From Polaribacter reichenbachii (GTDB lineage: Bacteria; Bacteroidota; Bacteroidia; Flavobacteriales; Flavobacteriaceae): a stretch of DNA of 64,000 bases. This document shows positions 8,380 through 17,832 of the stretch, piece after piece (the stretch's first letter is position 1; each line of letters begins with the position of its first letter). The DNA lies in assembly GCF_001975665.1 (NCBI RefSeq), contig NZ_CP019419.1, forward strand, positions 1,860,001 through 1,924,000, in the 5' to 3' direction. The notes under the pieces were generated by a model. It was not told where the DNA came from. It was given only the letters and a program-made list of their open reading frames with translations, and did no database searches. The position numbers and the translations under genes were made by a program.

Positions 8380-8431
8380 AATAGTATATCTTTTATTATA
8401 AGTAGTTGAAAATCAGTAAATGTTACAGTTT

Positions 8432-9514
8432 CTATTTTTTGAATTCTGATTTTAGTTTGATAAAAACCGCTTTTTGTGCTGCAGTTAAATCATCCGCAGT
8501 AAAAATAGAAATACCTTTTGCGCCATTTTTTTTAGCAATTTTAATGGCTTTTTCTAAATCTTCTGGTTTTCTTAAAGCAGGAGAATATAAACCAGAAATT
8601 ATAGGGAAATCTACATCATTAACATCTTGTTTTGTAGCAAAACCAATCCAATTGATGTTTTCTCTGTAAAAATTTTGATATAGCATTGGGTAGGCTGTAT
8701 CTAAATTCCAATCGTTCCAAGCTTGTCTAACCATTTGTCTAGACATTGTAGGAAAGGGAAAAACAGCAGCTGTTACTTTTTTGTTTTTGGTATGCGCAAT
8801 TGCTACAATTTCGTTAACCAAAGTTGTAACTGCATTCAATCTAAATTGGCGCCATTCTGTAGATAATTCAGGATGTTCGAAGTCAATAGGATCTTTATCA
8901 AAAATTGCTTTGAATTGTTTTCTGGCAATAGGATGATAATCATAATCAAACTCAGGCATTTCTGTATCTTGGACCAAGTTGTATTTTGGTTGTAAATCTG
9001 CACCCAAAATAACATCAGGATATCTAACATAATCTAAATGAACTGAAGCTAAGCCGTCTATTTTCATGAACTCTTTTGCGTTACTTATAATATAATCTCT
9101 GGCCTCTGGATGAAAAGGACTCAACCACTGATAATAATCTACATAAGCTCTATAATCTAAGGAGTTTTGCAGGTTTCTATTTACAGCATACCACTCTGGA
9201 TGTTGCATGGCTATAGTATCATTAGGTCTGTTTAACGTCCACATCCAACCATGGACTTTTATGTTTTTTTGATTGGCAATTGGTATAATTTTTTCTAAAA
9301 TTTCTGGAGCACCACTTACCAGAATTTCACTAATGCCTAAAGAATCGTAATATTTAATCTTTTTTTTCCATTTTAATTTGTCAAACGTATTTCCTGCGGA
9401 TGTCCATGAAGCAAATACAAAACTTTCCTTTTTAACTTTTAAGGATGATTTATCATCATTTTTGCAACTAACAATTGCTAATAGTAAAATGCTTAAAAAA
9501 ATATTTTTTGTCAT
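8432..9514 (-). CDS. GHL10-like glycosyl hydrolase lipoprotein
   Basis: The 360-residue lipoprotein (signal ending LAIVSCKN) has a TIM-barrel body of the glycosyl-hydrolase-like GHL10 type. Characteristic segments are KVHGWMWTLNRPN, HPEWYAVNR, WLSPFHPEARDYIISNAKEF and the strand-end motif SVHLDYVRYPD, whose Asp and Tyr are typical of this family. Then come VTAAVFPFP, WNLDTAYPMLYQNFYREN and GISIFTADDL. The true substrate of GHL10 proteins is poorly known; peptidoglycan or other glycans have been proposed for relatives. It lies 5 bases after the CBM9-like lipoprotein gene, so the two probably form an operon and act together on one glycan in the envelope (inference). Confidence 0.75.
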   Translation of the reverse strand: MTKNIFLSILLLAIVSCKNDDKSSLKVKKESFVFASWTSAGNTFDKLKWKKKIKYYDSLGISEILVSGAPEILEKIIPIANQKNIKVHGWMWTLNRPNDTIAMQHPEWYAVNRNLQNSLDYRAYVDYYQWLSPFHPEARDYIISNAKEFMKIDGLASVHLDYVRYPDVILGADLQPKYNLVQDTEMPEFDYDYHPIARKQFKAIFDKDPIDFEHPELSTEWRQFRLNAVTTLVNEIVAIAHTKNKKVTAAVFPFPTMSRQMVRQAWNDWNLDTAYPMLYQNFYRENINWIGFATKQDVNDVDFPIISGLYSPALRKPEDLEKAIKIAKKNGAKGISIFTADDLTAAQKAVFIKLKSEFKK

Positions 9515-9519
9515 AATTT

Positions 9520-10605
9520 TTATTTTCTGATGATAAAACCATCCTCTTTAATTGTATATTTTTTTTGCTTTTTTTTGTTTTCTGTGCTAAGAGTAAAACC
9601 TGAATTTGTTCTGATAAAAGAAGCATCTACAATTACATCATTATAAGTTAAAGAAGTAAATTCAGTTTTAAAACCAATTTCTTTTTCTTTTAAAAATTGC
9701 AAATCACCAAAGTTTATTTTTCGAAATAAGGCGAATGTAATTTGTTCTGAAATTATTGAGGTTTTGGGTTTAAAAACTTCGTGTTCAGATGCGTTTTTAT
9801 TCGAAAATTGAAGGTATCCCCAGTTTTCAGGAATGTGCATATTTATAGCTCCTTGATTGCTCCAAACCCAATTATATTCAGGTAAATATGTATTATTGAC
9901 TTTTTTTCGAGCATATTTATCATCAATAATTTCGAAATCCCACTCAACTCTAGAAAAATTTATACGCCATTGTTCACCATCAACGGGTTTGTTTTTTGGT
10001 TGATTTTTAAGTGTGACAAGAGGTTCTAGTGGAATTGCAATTTCTAAGGACCAAAAATCATCTTCATCAGAAAAATCATTTAAAGTTCCTTTCATAAAAA
10101 CTGCTGATTTAAGATTGTTTAAATTCCAACTATTATCTGCATTTCCGCTAAAACGATAAGGTTTGTCTAATTTTAAATCCCAAACCGTATTTAGAGCATT
10201 TATTTCAATTTCTCCATAATTATAGGTGTCGTTAGATGGATCTATAAAAACTTCAAAATCGTTATTGTAAAAAATAACTTCGTCTCTTTTTTTAATATCC
10301 GCCCAAATGTGTTTTTCTTTTAGTTTAGCATAAATATAAAGGTAATTTTTGTCCCAAAGCATTTTAACATTAGTTTGTTGTTTTGGTGTTTTTACCCCTT
10401 CAATATCTATAAAATTAGTTGTAAATTTTGCATTTTTCCAATCAATTTCATCCGCTTTTCCATCAATAATAATTTCTGAAGTGGCTTTATGCACCACATA
10501 ATTTTTGGGGATGATAATGTCATCAGAAATATCAACCATAATTTTCTGCTCTTTTGCACAGCAGAATAAAAGTAGTGTTACACCTAAATAAAATAGTTTT
10601 TTCAA
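9520..10605 (-). CDS. CBM9-like carbohydrate-binding lipoprotein
   Basis: A 361-residue lipoprotein (signal LLLFCCAKEQ) whose first half is a carbohydrate-binding family 9-like beta sandwich. The opening EIIIDGKADEIDWKNAKFT is the usual CBM9-like start (IDG..DE..W), followed by VKMLWDKNYLYIYAKLKEKHIWADIKKRDEVIFYNNDFEVFIDPSNDTYNYGEIEIN, the family core with NDxxExFIDP. The C-terminal 110 residues have no clear match. The start is a TTG at 10605: it is the first codon after an in-frame TAA and gives MKKLFYLGVTLLLFCC, whereas the next Met lies beyond the lipobox. It is the first gene of the pair with the GHL10-like hydrolase. Confidence 0.75.
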   Translation of the reverse strand: MKKLFYLGVTLLLFCCAKEQKIMVDISDDIIIPKNYVVHKATSEIIIDGKADEIDWKNAKFTTNFIDIEGVKTPKQQTNVKMLWDKNYLYIYAKLKEKHIWADIKKRDEVIFYNNDFEVFIDPSNDTYNYGEIEINALNTVWDLKLDKPYRFSGNADNSWNLNNLKSAVFMKGTLNDFSDEDDFWSLEIAIPLEPLVTLKNQPKNKPVDGEQWRINFSRVEWDFEIIDDKYARKKVNNTYLPEYNWVWSNQGAINMHIPENWGYLQFSNKNASEHEVFKPKTSIISEQITFALFRKINFGDLQFLKEKEIGFKTEFTSLTYNDVIVDASFIRTNSGFTLSTENKKKQKKYTIKEDGFIIRK

Positions 10606-10704
10606 GGAATGCTTTTTTTATAAAGCTAAAGTAATAAAAAAGCAGTTGTAAATAAATTGTATTGATTTATCTGTAATTATTCGTAATTTTACCTAACTAA
10701 TTTT

Positions 10705-12462
10705 ATGAAATTCGTAATGAAAACTCCTTTAGAATTTAACGAAGTAACTCAGAAACTGCCTAAACACTTGCATAAGTTTATTGTAAAGCAACCTTATGAT
10801 GCATATACAGCACAAAATCAAGCAGTTTGGAGATATGTAATGCGTATGAACATAGATTATTTAAGCAAAGTTGCGCATAAATCGTACATACCTGGTTTGC
10901 AAAAAACAGGAATTTCTTCAGAAAATATTCCTAGAATGGAAGGTATGAATCGTATTTTAAAAGAAATTGGTTGGGCTGCAGTTTCTGTGGATGGATTTAT
11001 TCCGCCAAACGCTTTTATGGAATTCCAAGCTTATAATGTTTTGGTAATTGCTTCAGATATGAGAACTATAAATCATATAGAATATACTCCAGCACCAGAT
11101 ATTATTCATGAAGCAGCTGGCCACGCGCCAATTATTGCAAATCCTGAGTATGCAGAATATTTAAGACGTTTTGGTGAAATTGGTAGCAAAGCAATTTCAT
11201 CTGCTAAAGATTACGAAATGTACGAGGCAATTCGACTTTTATCCATTTTAAAAGAAGATCCAAATTCTACGGATTTGCAAGTTAAAGAAGCACAAGAAAA
11301 AGTAGAAGAATTGCAAAATAATATGGGCGAATTATCAGAAATGGCTCAAATTAGAAATTTACATTGGTGGACAGTAGAATATGGTTTAATTGGTTCTTTA
11401 GATGATCCTAAAATATATGGAGCAGGACTTTTATCATCTATAGGAGAAAGTGCTTGGTGTATGCAGAACGAAGTAAAAAAACTACCTTATTCTATAGAAG
11501 CTGCTACTAAGAATTTTGATATTACAAAACCACAACCTCAATTATTTGTAACTCCAGATTTTGCATATTTAAGTTTGGTTTTAGATGAGTTTGCCAATAC
11601 AATGGCTTTAAGAAATGGCGGTTTAAATGGAATTAAAAAATTAATAAATTCTAAAAATATTGGAACCATAGAATTAACAACCGGTATTCAAATTTCGGGT
11701 ATTTTTGATGATGTAATTCAGTTTAAAAATAATAAAGTTGCTTATTTTCAAACTATTGGTAAAACAGCTTTAGCCAATAGAGACAAAGAATTAATTGGTC
11801 ATGGAGCAACAAAACACGCTAATGGTTTTGGTAGCCCAATTGGTAAATTAAAAGGAATTAATTTGCCAATAGAAGATATGAGTCCTAGAGATTTAAAAGC
11901 TTACGGAATTTACGAAGGCGAGTTTATGACTTTAGAGTTCGAAAGTGGAGTAGTAGTAAAAGGAAAAGCAATAACTGGCACTAGAGATTTAAGAGGTAAA
12001 ATTTTAATCATCACTTTTACAGATTGTACAGTAACTTATAAAGAAAAAATACTTTTTAAACCTGAATGGGGTTTGTATGATATGGCTGTTGGTAAAGAAG
12101 TAATTTCGGCTTATGCAGGTCCTGCAGATGTAAATTCTTTCGAAAATTCTACTAAAGTTTCTGAAGTCAAAACACATAAAATAAAGTATTCAGAAAAAGA
12201 GAATGCATTGTATTTTTTATACGACCAAGTAAAAGAAATGCGTGAAGATAATTCAGTATCAGAATTAAAAATAACAGAAATTTTTAATCAGTTAAAAACT
12301 AAATTTTCTAAGGATTGGTTATTGAATTTAGAACTCTATGAATTAGCTTTGCAAAATAATTACAAGATTAAATCTAAAATTTTAGCAACATTACACGAGT
12401 TAAAGTGTAACAAAAGCTACACAAGGTTAATTGAAAATGGATTAGCTTTGTGCCAAAATTAA
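10705..12462 (+). CDS. Aromatic amino acid hydroxylase with a long C-terminal extension
   Basis: Iron- and tetrahydropterin-dependent hydroxylase family (phenylalanine hydroxylase type). The N-terminal ~300 residues hold the catalytic domain: IIHEAAGHAP gives the two iron His (H135 and H140) and WWTVEYGLIG gives the iron Glu (E225). SIGESAWCMQ and DFAYLSLVLDEFANTMALRNGG follow. The last ~285 residues are extra compared with the usual short bacterial enzyme (about 260-300 residues) and contain beta-rich sequence plus KPEWGLYDMAVGKEVISAYAGPAD. The same long architecture is common in Bacteroidota. Phe to Tyr conversion is the likely reaction but substrate choice cannot be read from sequence. An ATG at 10717 is an alternative start. 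Confidence 0.85.
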   Translation: MKFVMKTPLEFNEVTQKLPKHLHKFIVKQPYDAYTAQNQAVWRYVMRMNIDYLSKVAHKSYIPGLQKTGISSENIPRMEGMNRILKEIGWAAVSVDGFIPPNAFMEFQAYNVLVIASDMRTINHIEYTPAPDIIHEAAGHAPIIANPEYAEYLRRFGEIGSKAISSAKDYEMYEAIRLLSILKEDPNSTDLQVKEAQEKVEELQNNMGELSEMAQIRNLHWWTVEYGLIGSLDDPKIYGAGLLSSIGESAWCMQNEVKKLPYSIEAATKNFDITKPQPQLFVTPDFAYLSLVLDEFANTMALRNGGLNGIKKLINSKNIGTIELTTGIQISGIFDDVIQFKNNKVAYFQTIGKTALANRDKELIGHGATKHANGFGSPIGKLKGINLPIEDMSPRDLKAYGIYEGEFMTLEFESGVVVKGKAITGTRDLRGKILIITFTDCTVTYKEKILFKPEWGLYDMAVGKEVISAYAGPADVNSFENSTKVSEVKTHKIKYSEKENALYFLYDQVKEMREDNSVSELKITEIFNQLKTKFSKDWLLNLELYELALQNNYKIKSKILATLHELKCNKSYTRLIENGLALCQN

Positions 12463-12470
12463 GAGATAAT

Positions 12471-12779
12471 ATGGGTTTATTTAACTTGTTTAAAAGAAAA
12501 AATATGAGTGCAGAAATTAAAGAATATTTAGAAAAAGGAGCAGTTGTTTTAGATGTAAGAACACAAGAAGAATGGAATGAAGGGCATTCTGAAGGCGCAA
12601 AACACATTGTGTTAACAGTAATTCCTTTAAATGTAGATGAAATAAAATCTTGGAATAAACCTGTAATTGCTGTTTGTAGAAGTGGTGCAAGAAGTGGACA
12701 AGCAACTCAGTTTTTGCAAAACCATGGCATAGATGTAATTAATGGAGGTCCTTGGGGAGATGTAGATCAATATCTATAA
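12471..12779 (+). CDS. Single-domain rhodanese-like protein
   Basis: Rhodanese fold of about 85 residues: VVLDVRTQEEWNEGHSEGAKHI is the canonical first block (CH2A), and the active-site loop CRSGARSGQA supplies the catalytic Cys and the Arg of C-x4-R. It probably carries persulfide sulfur in the cytoplasm; partners unknown. The start chosen is the ATG at 12471 (MGLFNLFKRKNMS); an upstream in-frame GTG at 12450 would overlap the hydroxylase gene. It is 8 bases after the hydroxylase stop, so likely co-transcribed. A strong hairpin terminator follows. Confidence 0.85.
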   Translation: MGLFNLFKRKNMSAEIKEYLEKGAVVLDVRTQEEWNEGHSEGAKHIVLTVIPLNVDEIKSWNKPVIAVCRSGARSGQATQFLQNHGIDVINGGPWGDVDQYL

Positions 12780-12798
12780 ATTTTGGATCTCTGTATAG

Positions 12799-12832
12799 GT
12801 TTTAAAACACAATTTCGGTTGTGTTTTAAAAC
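12799..12832. terminator. Bidirectional terminator between convergent genes
   Basis: A perfect 14-bp stem (GTTTTAAAACACAA and its complement) with loop TTTCGG. It starts 19 bases after the rhodanese stop and overlaps the stop codon of the convergent GSCFA gene, so it can end both transcripts. Confidence 0.7.
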
Positions 12833-13776
12833 TTTATAAAAGAAAATTCCTTCTGAATTTTATCTTTTTTTGCTTCTAAATTATTAAGAAATTGCTGATG
12901 TTGTTCAGAACTCTCATTAAAAGGTCTGTGTAAAATTCCTCTTTGAATGGCATCAATTTCTTTTAAAGTTGCTTTTGTTTTATCTGAAAACCAAGTTGCT
13001 ATAAACCTTTCCCAAATGTAATTTATGGCAGTTTTATTAGGATGAATCATATCTTCATTATAAAAACGATAATCGCGTAATTCATCCATCATAATTTCGT
13101 AAGAAGGAAAATAATGCGTGTTTTTTCTTTCATCAATTATTTGATGTATTGCTGTAATTAAATGGCTTTTACTTTGTGTATTTTCTATAAAACCATCTTT
13201 AAAATGCCTAACAGGCGAAACTGTAAACAAAATAGATACATTCTTATTTATAGATTTTATCAATGCAATTATAGCTTCTAAACTTTCGGTAATTTCATCA
13301 ACACTTAACAATTCTTTTAAGAATTTTTTTTGCGGAATTTTATGACAATTAACTACAATTTTATCGCTTTCTATATGTCTGTAAACCCAAGAAGTACCTA
13401 GTGTAATTACAATATGTGATGCTTCTTCTAATTTTTTATTTGTTGATGTAATTGCTGAATTTAAATGATTTAATATCTCATTTTTATCCAATGAACTTAA
13501 GCTAGAATGCGCATCAAATGAATGCCAAATTTCATTTTGATAAATTAAATCTTCTTCTGTATATTTTTTTTGGTTGATAACATTTGTTACTAAATTTTCT
13601 ATAGCAATAGGATGAAACAAAATACCAAACGGATTTTGCAAAGATTGAAACTTAAAATAATTAAATTTATTTCCAATATTTTCAGAAAAACAAGAACCCA
13701 ATAGCAATACTTTAGAATTATAATTGATTTGATTTTTAGTTTCTTTTTGAATTAGAATTTTAGTTTGCAGTTTCAT
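12826..13776 (-). CDS. GSCFA family protein (SGNH-hydrolase-like)
   Basis: The 316-residue protein begins with the family signature VLLLGSCFSENIGNKF, the source of the GSCFA name (here GSCFS), followed by NPFGILFHPIAIENLV. Further blocks are WHSFDAHSSLS, VITLGTSWVYRH, ILFTVSPVRHFKDGF and YFPSYEIMMDELRDYRFYNEDMIHPN, which resemble SGNH-hydrolase blocks with a C-terminal D..HP catalytic pair. Enzymatic activity in this family is not established to my knowledge; an esterase role on sugar or lipid acyl groups is inference. It is the third gene of a probable alaS / small peptide / GSCFA unit. Confidence 0.85.
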   Translation of the reverse strand: MKLQTKILIQKETKNQINYNSKVLLLGSCFSENIGNKFNYFKFQSLQNPFGILFHPIAIENLVTNVINQKKYTEEDLIYQNEIWHSFDAHSSLSSLDKNEILNHLNSAITSTNKKLEEASHIVITLGTSWVYRHIESDKIVVNCHKIPQKKFLKELLSVDEITESLEAIIALIKSINKNVSILFTVSPVRHFKDGFIENTQSKSHLITAIHQIIDERKNTHYFPSYEIMMDELRDYRFYNEDMIHPNKTAINYIWERFIATWFSDKTKATLKEIDAIQRGILHRPFNESSEQHQQFLNNLEAKKDKIQKEFSFIKF

Positions 13777-13796
13777 TTTTATAGAAGTGATTTTTA

Positions 13797-13913
13797 CTAT
13801 TTATTAAATAAAAAAGAACTTACATACCAAATTCCAAGACCAGAAAGAATCAGCACAATTATGATGATAAAAAGTATAATGAAAAAAGAAAATTTACTCT
13901 TTATTTTTTTCAA
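13797..13913 (-). CDS. 38-residue single-span membrane peptide, coupled to alaS
   Basis: A short frame that starts with TTG and overlaps the alaS TGA stop in the form TTGA. The product is a basic start (MKKIKSKFS), a hydrophobic helix of about 22 residues ([20 protein letters not shown]) and a short tail (YVSSFLFNK). The stop TAG lies at 13797, 20 bases before the GSCFA start. Charge pattern, coupling and fit between two genes support a real peptide. The absence of an ATG keeps confidence limited. Confidence 0.45.
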   Translation of the reverse strand: MKKIKSKFSFFIILFIIIIVLILSGLGIWYVSSFLFNK

Positions 13914-16528
13914 ACTATATATTCTTTCGCTTTTTCTAAAACTTTAGGAATTCCACCAGGATTTTTACCACCAGCAGTTGCAAAGAAAGGTTGGCCACCT
14001 CCACCTCCATGAATTAATTTCCCCAATTCTCTAACCACAGTTCCTGCATTATAACCACGTTCGTTTGCTAATTCTTTAGAAATATAACAAGTTAATAATG
14101 CTTTGTCATTTTTAGGAGAAGAAGCAAATAACAAAAATAAATTCTGATGTTCTTTACCCAAACCAAAAGCCAAGTTTTTAATTCCGTTTGCGTCTAAATC
14201 TACCTTAGTTGCTAAAAACTGAACGCCGTTAATTTCTTGTAATTGGTTTTTAATTTCTCCTGATAAGTTTTGCGCTTTTTCTTTTAGTAATTGCTCAACT
14301 TGTTTTTGTAAATCAGCATTTTCGTCTTGTAATTTTTGAACTGCTTTTACAGGATCTTTTGCGTTGTTTAATAAATCTTTTACTTCGAATAAAGTTCTGT
14401 TATTATCAAAATAAAAATCTTTAACAGCATCATTTGTAATGGCTTCAATTCTTCGAATTCCTGCAGCAACTGCACTTTCAGATTTAATTTTAAAATGCCA
14501 GATATCGCCTGTATTTTTTACGTGAGTTCCACCACAAAGTTCTACAGATTTACCAAATTTAATTGCTCTAACAGTATCTCCATATTTTTCTCCAAATAAA
14601 GCCATTGCTCCATCTGCAATTGCTTTTTCCATAGTAATGTTTCTACTTTCTTCTAAAGGCAATTTACCAGAAATACGAGCATTAACAAAGTTTTCTACAT
14701 CACGTAATTCATCAACAGTTAATTTAGAAAAGTGAGAAAAATCGAAACGTAAATATTTAGAATGTACAGCAGAACCTTTTTGCTCTACGTGTTTTCCTAA
14801 AACTTCTCTTAAAGCTTGGTGTAAAAGGTGAGTTGCAGTATGGTTGCACTCAGTTCTGTAACGTTGTTTTTCATCTACATTTGCTTTAAAAGCAGCATTT
14901 ACATTTTCGGGTAAATTTTTAGTAAAATGAATAATTACATTATTTTCTTTTTTGGTATCAATTATATAAATAACATCGCCATTTACATTTTCTAAATACC
15001 CTTTATCACCAACTTGTCCACCACCTTCTGGATAAAAAGGAGTTAAATTAAAAACAAGTTGATACATTGTTCCGTCTTTTTTAGAAGTAACTTTTCTGTA
15101 ACGTGTAATTTTTACATTGGCTTCTAAAAAATCGTAACCAATAAATTCTTGTACAGCATCATCAACTAAAACTGTCCAATCTTCTGTAGACATTTCACTT
15201 GCAGCACGAGATCTATTTTTTTGTTTTTGAAGTTCAGCTTCAAAGCCTTTTTCATCTAAAGTATATCCTTTTTCTGATAAAATTAAAGCAGTTAAATCTA
15301 TAGGAAAACCAAAAGTATCATACAATTCAAAAACTTTATCACCAGAAATTTCTTTTGTTTTTGCTGATGCAATAATGCCATCTAACAAAACCAAACCTTG
15401 ATCTAGTGTTCTTAAAAAAGAAGTTTCTTCTTCTTTAATTACGTTTTCTATTAGTTGCTTTTGCGCTTTAATTTCTGGGAAAGCTGTACCCATTTTTTTG
15501 CTTAAAACATCAACTAATCTATAAATAAAAGGTTCTTTTTTATCTAAAAATGTAAATCCGTAACGTACGGCTCTTCTTAAAATTCTACGAATTACATAGC
15601 CAGCACCTGTGTTGCTTGGTAATTGACCATCAGCAATAGAAAAAGCGACAGCTCTAACGTGATCAGAAATTACACGAGTTGCAATGTCTTGTTGTTCGTT
15701 TTTACCATATTTGGTGTTGGTAATCGCTTCAATTTCTCTAATAATTGGCGTAAAAACATCGGTATCGTAGTTCGATTGAACATCTTGTAAAACCATACAC
15801 AAACGCTCAAAGCCCATACCTGTATCAATATGTTTGTTTGGTAATTCTTCTAAATTACCATTTGCTTTTCGGTTGTATTGCATAAAAACCAAGTTCCAGA
15901 TTTCTACAACTTGCGGATGATCTTCGTTTACCAACGTTTTACCGTCAACTTTTGCTTTTTCTTCTGCAGAACGAATATCAACGTGAATTTCAGAACAAGG
16001 TCCACAAGGTCCTTGCTCTCCCATTTCCCAAAAATTATCTTTTTTATTTCCTTTTAAAATACGATCTTCAGCAATAAATTGTTTCCATAAATCGTAAGCT
16101 TCTGTGTCCATACCTAAATCATCAGCATCATCAGAACCTTCAAAAACGGTAACATATAAAATATCTTTATCAATTTTATAAACTTCGGTTAACAACTCCC
16201 AAGCCCAAGCAATTGCTTCTTTTTTAAAATAATCGCCAAAAGACCAGTTACCTAACATTTCGAATAGCGTATGATGATAAGTATCGTAACCAACTTCTTC
16301 TAAATCGTTATGTTTACCAGAAACACGCAAACATTTTTGCGAATCTGTAATTCTGTTCTTTTTTGGAGTTCCATTACCTAAAAAATATTCTTTAAAAGGC
16401 GCCATTCCAGAATTAACAAACATCAACGTTGGGTCGTCTTTTGTAACCATTGGAGCAGAAGGAACTACTAAATGAGATTTTTCTTTAAAAAAGTTTAAAA
16501 AAGTAGCACGAATTTCTTGAGATTTCAT
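13910..16528 (-). CDS. alaS: Alanyl-tRNA synthetase
   Basis: Charges tRNA-Ala. At 872 residues it has the full domain order: class II catalytic core ([65 protein letters not shown]), the tRNA-recognition helical region, the editing domain with the zinc-binding [13 protein letters not shown] and CGGTH, then a coiled coil and the C-Ala domain ending [14 protein letters not shown]. All typical motifs are intact. Divergent from the M23 peptidase gene with about 160 bases between them. A short palindrome AACTGC-N10-GCAGTT at 16578-16599 lies in the shared upstream region. Confidence 0.98.
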   Translation of the reverse strand: MKSQEIRATFLNFFKEKSHLVVPSAPMVTKDDPTLMFVNSGMAPFKEYFLGNGTPKKNRITDSQKCLRVSGKHNDLEEVGYDTYHHTLFEMLGNWSFGDYFKKEAIAWAWELLTEVYKIDKDILYVTVFEGSDDADDLGMDTEAYDLWKQFIAEDRILKGNKKDNFWEMGEQGPCGPCSEIHVDIRSAEEKAKVDGKTLVNEDHPQVVEIWNLVFMQYNRKANGNLEELPNKHIDTGMGFERLCMVLQDVQSNYDTDVFTPIIREIEAITNTKYGKNEQQDIATRVISDHVRAVAFSIADGQLPSNTGAGYVIRRILRRAVRYGFTFLDKKEPFIYRLVDVLSKKMGTAFPEIKAQKQLIENVIKEEETSFLRTLDQGLVLLDGIIASAKTKEISGDKVFELYDTFGFPIDLTALILSEKGYTLDEKGFEAELQKQKNRSRAASEMSTEDWTVLVDDAVQEFIGYDFLEANVKITRYRKVTSKKDGTMYQLVFNLTPFYPEGGGQVGDKGYLENVNGDVIYIIDTKKENNVIIHFTKNLPENVNAAFKANVDEKQRYRTECNHTATHLLHQALREVLGKHVEQKGSAVHSKYLRFDFSHFSKLTVDELRDVENFVNARISGKLPLEESRNITMEKAIADGAMALFGEKYGDTVRAIKFGKSVELCGGTHVKNTGDIWHFKIKSESAVAAGIRRIEAITNDAVKDFYFDNNRTLFEVKDLLNNAKDPVKAVQKLQDENADLQKQVEQLLKEKAQNLSGEIKNQLQEINGVQFLATKVDLDANGIKNLAFGLGKEHQNLFLLFASSPKNDKALLTCYISKELANERGYNAGTVVRELGKLIHGGGGGQPFFATAGGKNPGGIPKVLEKAKEYIV

Positions 16529-16612
16529 AAAAAAGAAGTTTCCAACAAGTTGGATTTTGTTAATTTATTTTTAAAAAACTGCATAAAAAAAAGCAGTTGT
16601 AAAACATTTTGT

Positions 16613-16620
16613 AAATTTGT
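16613..16620 (+). promoter_or_regulatory. Putative -7 promoter box for the M23 peptidase gene
   Basis: TAAATTTG matches TAnnTTTG. A TTG at 16598-16600 lies only 12 bases upstream of it, shorter than the usual spacing. The same stretch AAAAAAGCAGTTGTAAA also occurs upstream of the hydroxylase at 10636-10652. Confidence 0.35.
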
Positions 16621-16688
16621 TTGTTCTTTAAGTATAGTTAATAACAAATTAGCTGTACAAAAAACACAAAAATAGTATATTTAAGAAT

Positions 16689-17651
16689 ATGGCAAAAGTA
16701 AAATATTATTATGATGAGAATACCCTTTCTTACAGAAAAATTGCAGTAAAAAAGAGTGATAAATATCGTAAAGTAATATTTAGTTTTTTAGGGGTAGTTT
16801 TAATTGCATTTTTTGGTTTTATTGGTTTTAGTCAAATTTTAATGTCGCCTTCTGAGCGTGCACAAAAAAGAGAGTTAGAAAACTTGAAGTTTCATTACGA
16901 GCTTATTGAAAAAAGATTAGAAGAAAGTTCTTCGATATTATCTCAATTACAAGAAAGAGATAATAATATTTACCGTAGTTATTTTGAGGCTAATCCAATA
17001 CCAGAAGAACAACGTAAAGCAGGTTTTGGTGGTGTAAATCGATATAAGAACTTAGAAGGTTTTGATAATTCTGATTTAATTACCAAACTAACCAAAGAGG
17101 TAGATATTTTATCGAAACAAATGGTAGTACAGTCTAAATCTTTAGATGAAATTGTAGAACTAGCTAAAGAAAAGAAAAAAATGTTGGCGGCTATACCTGC
17201 AATTTTACCTGTTAAAAGAGGAGATTTTTATGTAGCTTCTGGTTATAAAATGAGAATGCATCCTATTTTAAAAATTAATAAATTTCATAAAGGAATGGAT
17301 TTTACAGCACCAAAAGGTACACCTGTTTATGCTTCTGGAGATGGTAAAATTCATAGAGCACAAAGAAGTAGTACTTTTGGGAATGTAATTTACATAGACC
17401 ATGGATATGGTTACAAAACCATTTATGCGCATTTAAGTAAAATGGTGGTAAAAAGAAGGCAAGAAGTAAAAAGGGGAGACTTAATAGGTTATGTTGGTAA
17501 TACAGGTTTATCTGTGGCACCACATTTACATTACGAAGTACATAAAAATGATAGAGCTGTAAACCCTATAAATTTTTATTACGGAGATTTATCTTTGGAT
17601 GAGTTTGCCAATTTGCAAAAAACGTCAGAAGAAAGTCAGTCTTACGACTAA
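16689..17651 (+). CDS. M23 family metallopeptidase, membrane-anchored
   Basis: The 320-residue protein has a cytoplasmic N-tail of about 28 residues, one transmembrane helix (29-51), a coiled coil (about 55-95 and 128-165) and a C-terminal M23/LytM domain. Zinc ligands are present: H200 and D204 in HKGMD, H281 in HLHYEV. H248 in IYAHLS and H279 complete the usual set, so the domain should be catalytic against peptidoglycan cross-bridges. This layout (TM, coiled coil, M23) is typical of flavobacterial cell-wall hydrolases. Divergent from alaS. Confidence 0.9.
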   Translation: MAKVKYYYDENTLSYRKIAVKKSDKYRKVIFSFLGVVLIAFFGFIGFSQILMSPSERAQKRELENLKFHYELIEKRLEESSSILSQLQERDNNIYRSYFEANPIPEEQRKAGFGGVNRYKNLEGFDNSDLITKLTKEVDILSKQMVVQSKSLDEIVELAKEKKKMLAAIPAILPVKRGDFYVASGYKMRMHPILKINKFHKGMDFTAPKGTPVYASGDGKIHRAQRSSTFGNVIYIDHGYGYKTIYAHLSKMVVKRRQEVKRGDLIGYVGNTGLSVAPHLHYEVHKNDRAVNPINFYYGDLSLDEFANLQKTSEESQSYD

Positions 17652-17778
17652 GTTTTATTGATTTAGTTTTAGGGACAAGAGAAAAGAGATTAAAGAGGAT
17701 AGATTTTAGATTAAAAAAAGTTGAGGAAATTTTAGAAATTAATCCAATGTTTGTCTAAGCTTCTAAAAGTCTTTTTTT

Positions 17779-17820
17779 AAACACCAAACACCAAACACCA
17801 AACACCAAACACCAAACACT
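17779..17820. repeat. 7-bp tandem repeat (AAACACC) x 6
   Basis: Five exact copies of AAACACC followed by AAACACT span 42 bases, ending 12 bases before the MerR-type start codon, in the place of the leader and ribosome binding site. Short-unit arrays of this kind can change copy number by slippage. Confidence 0.95.
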
Positions 17821-17832
17821 GAATAACAAAAA

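Noticed and set aside
17779..17820. CRISPR array
   Set aside because: The 7-bp units are directly adjacent without spacers, and no cas gene is present.
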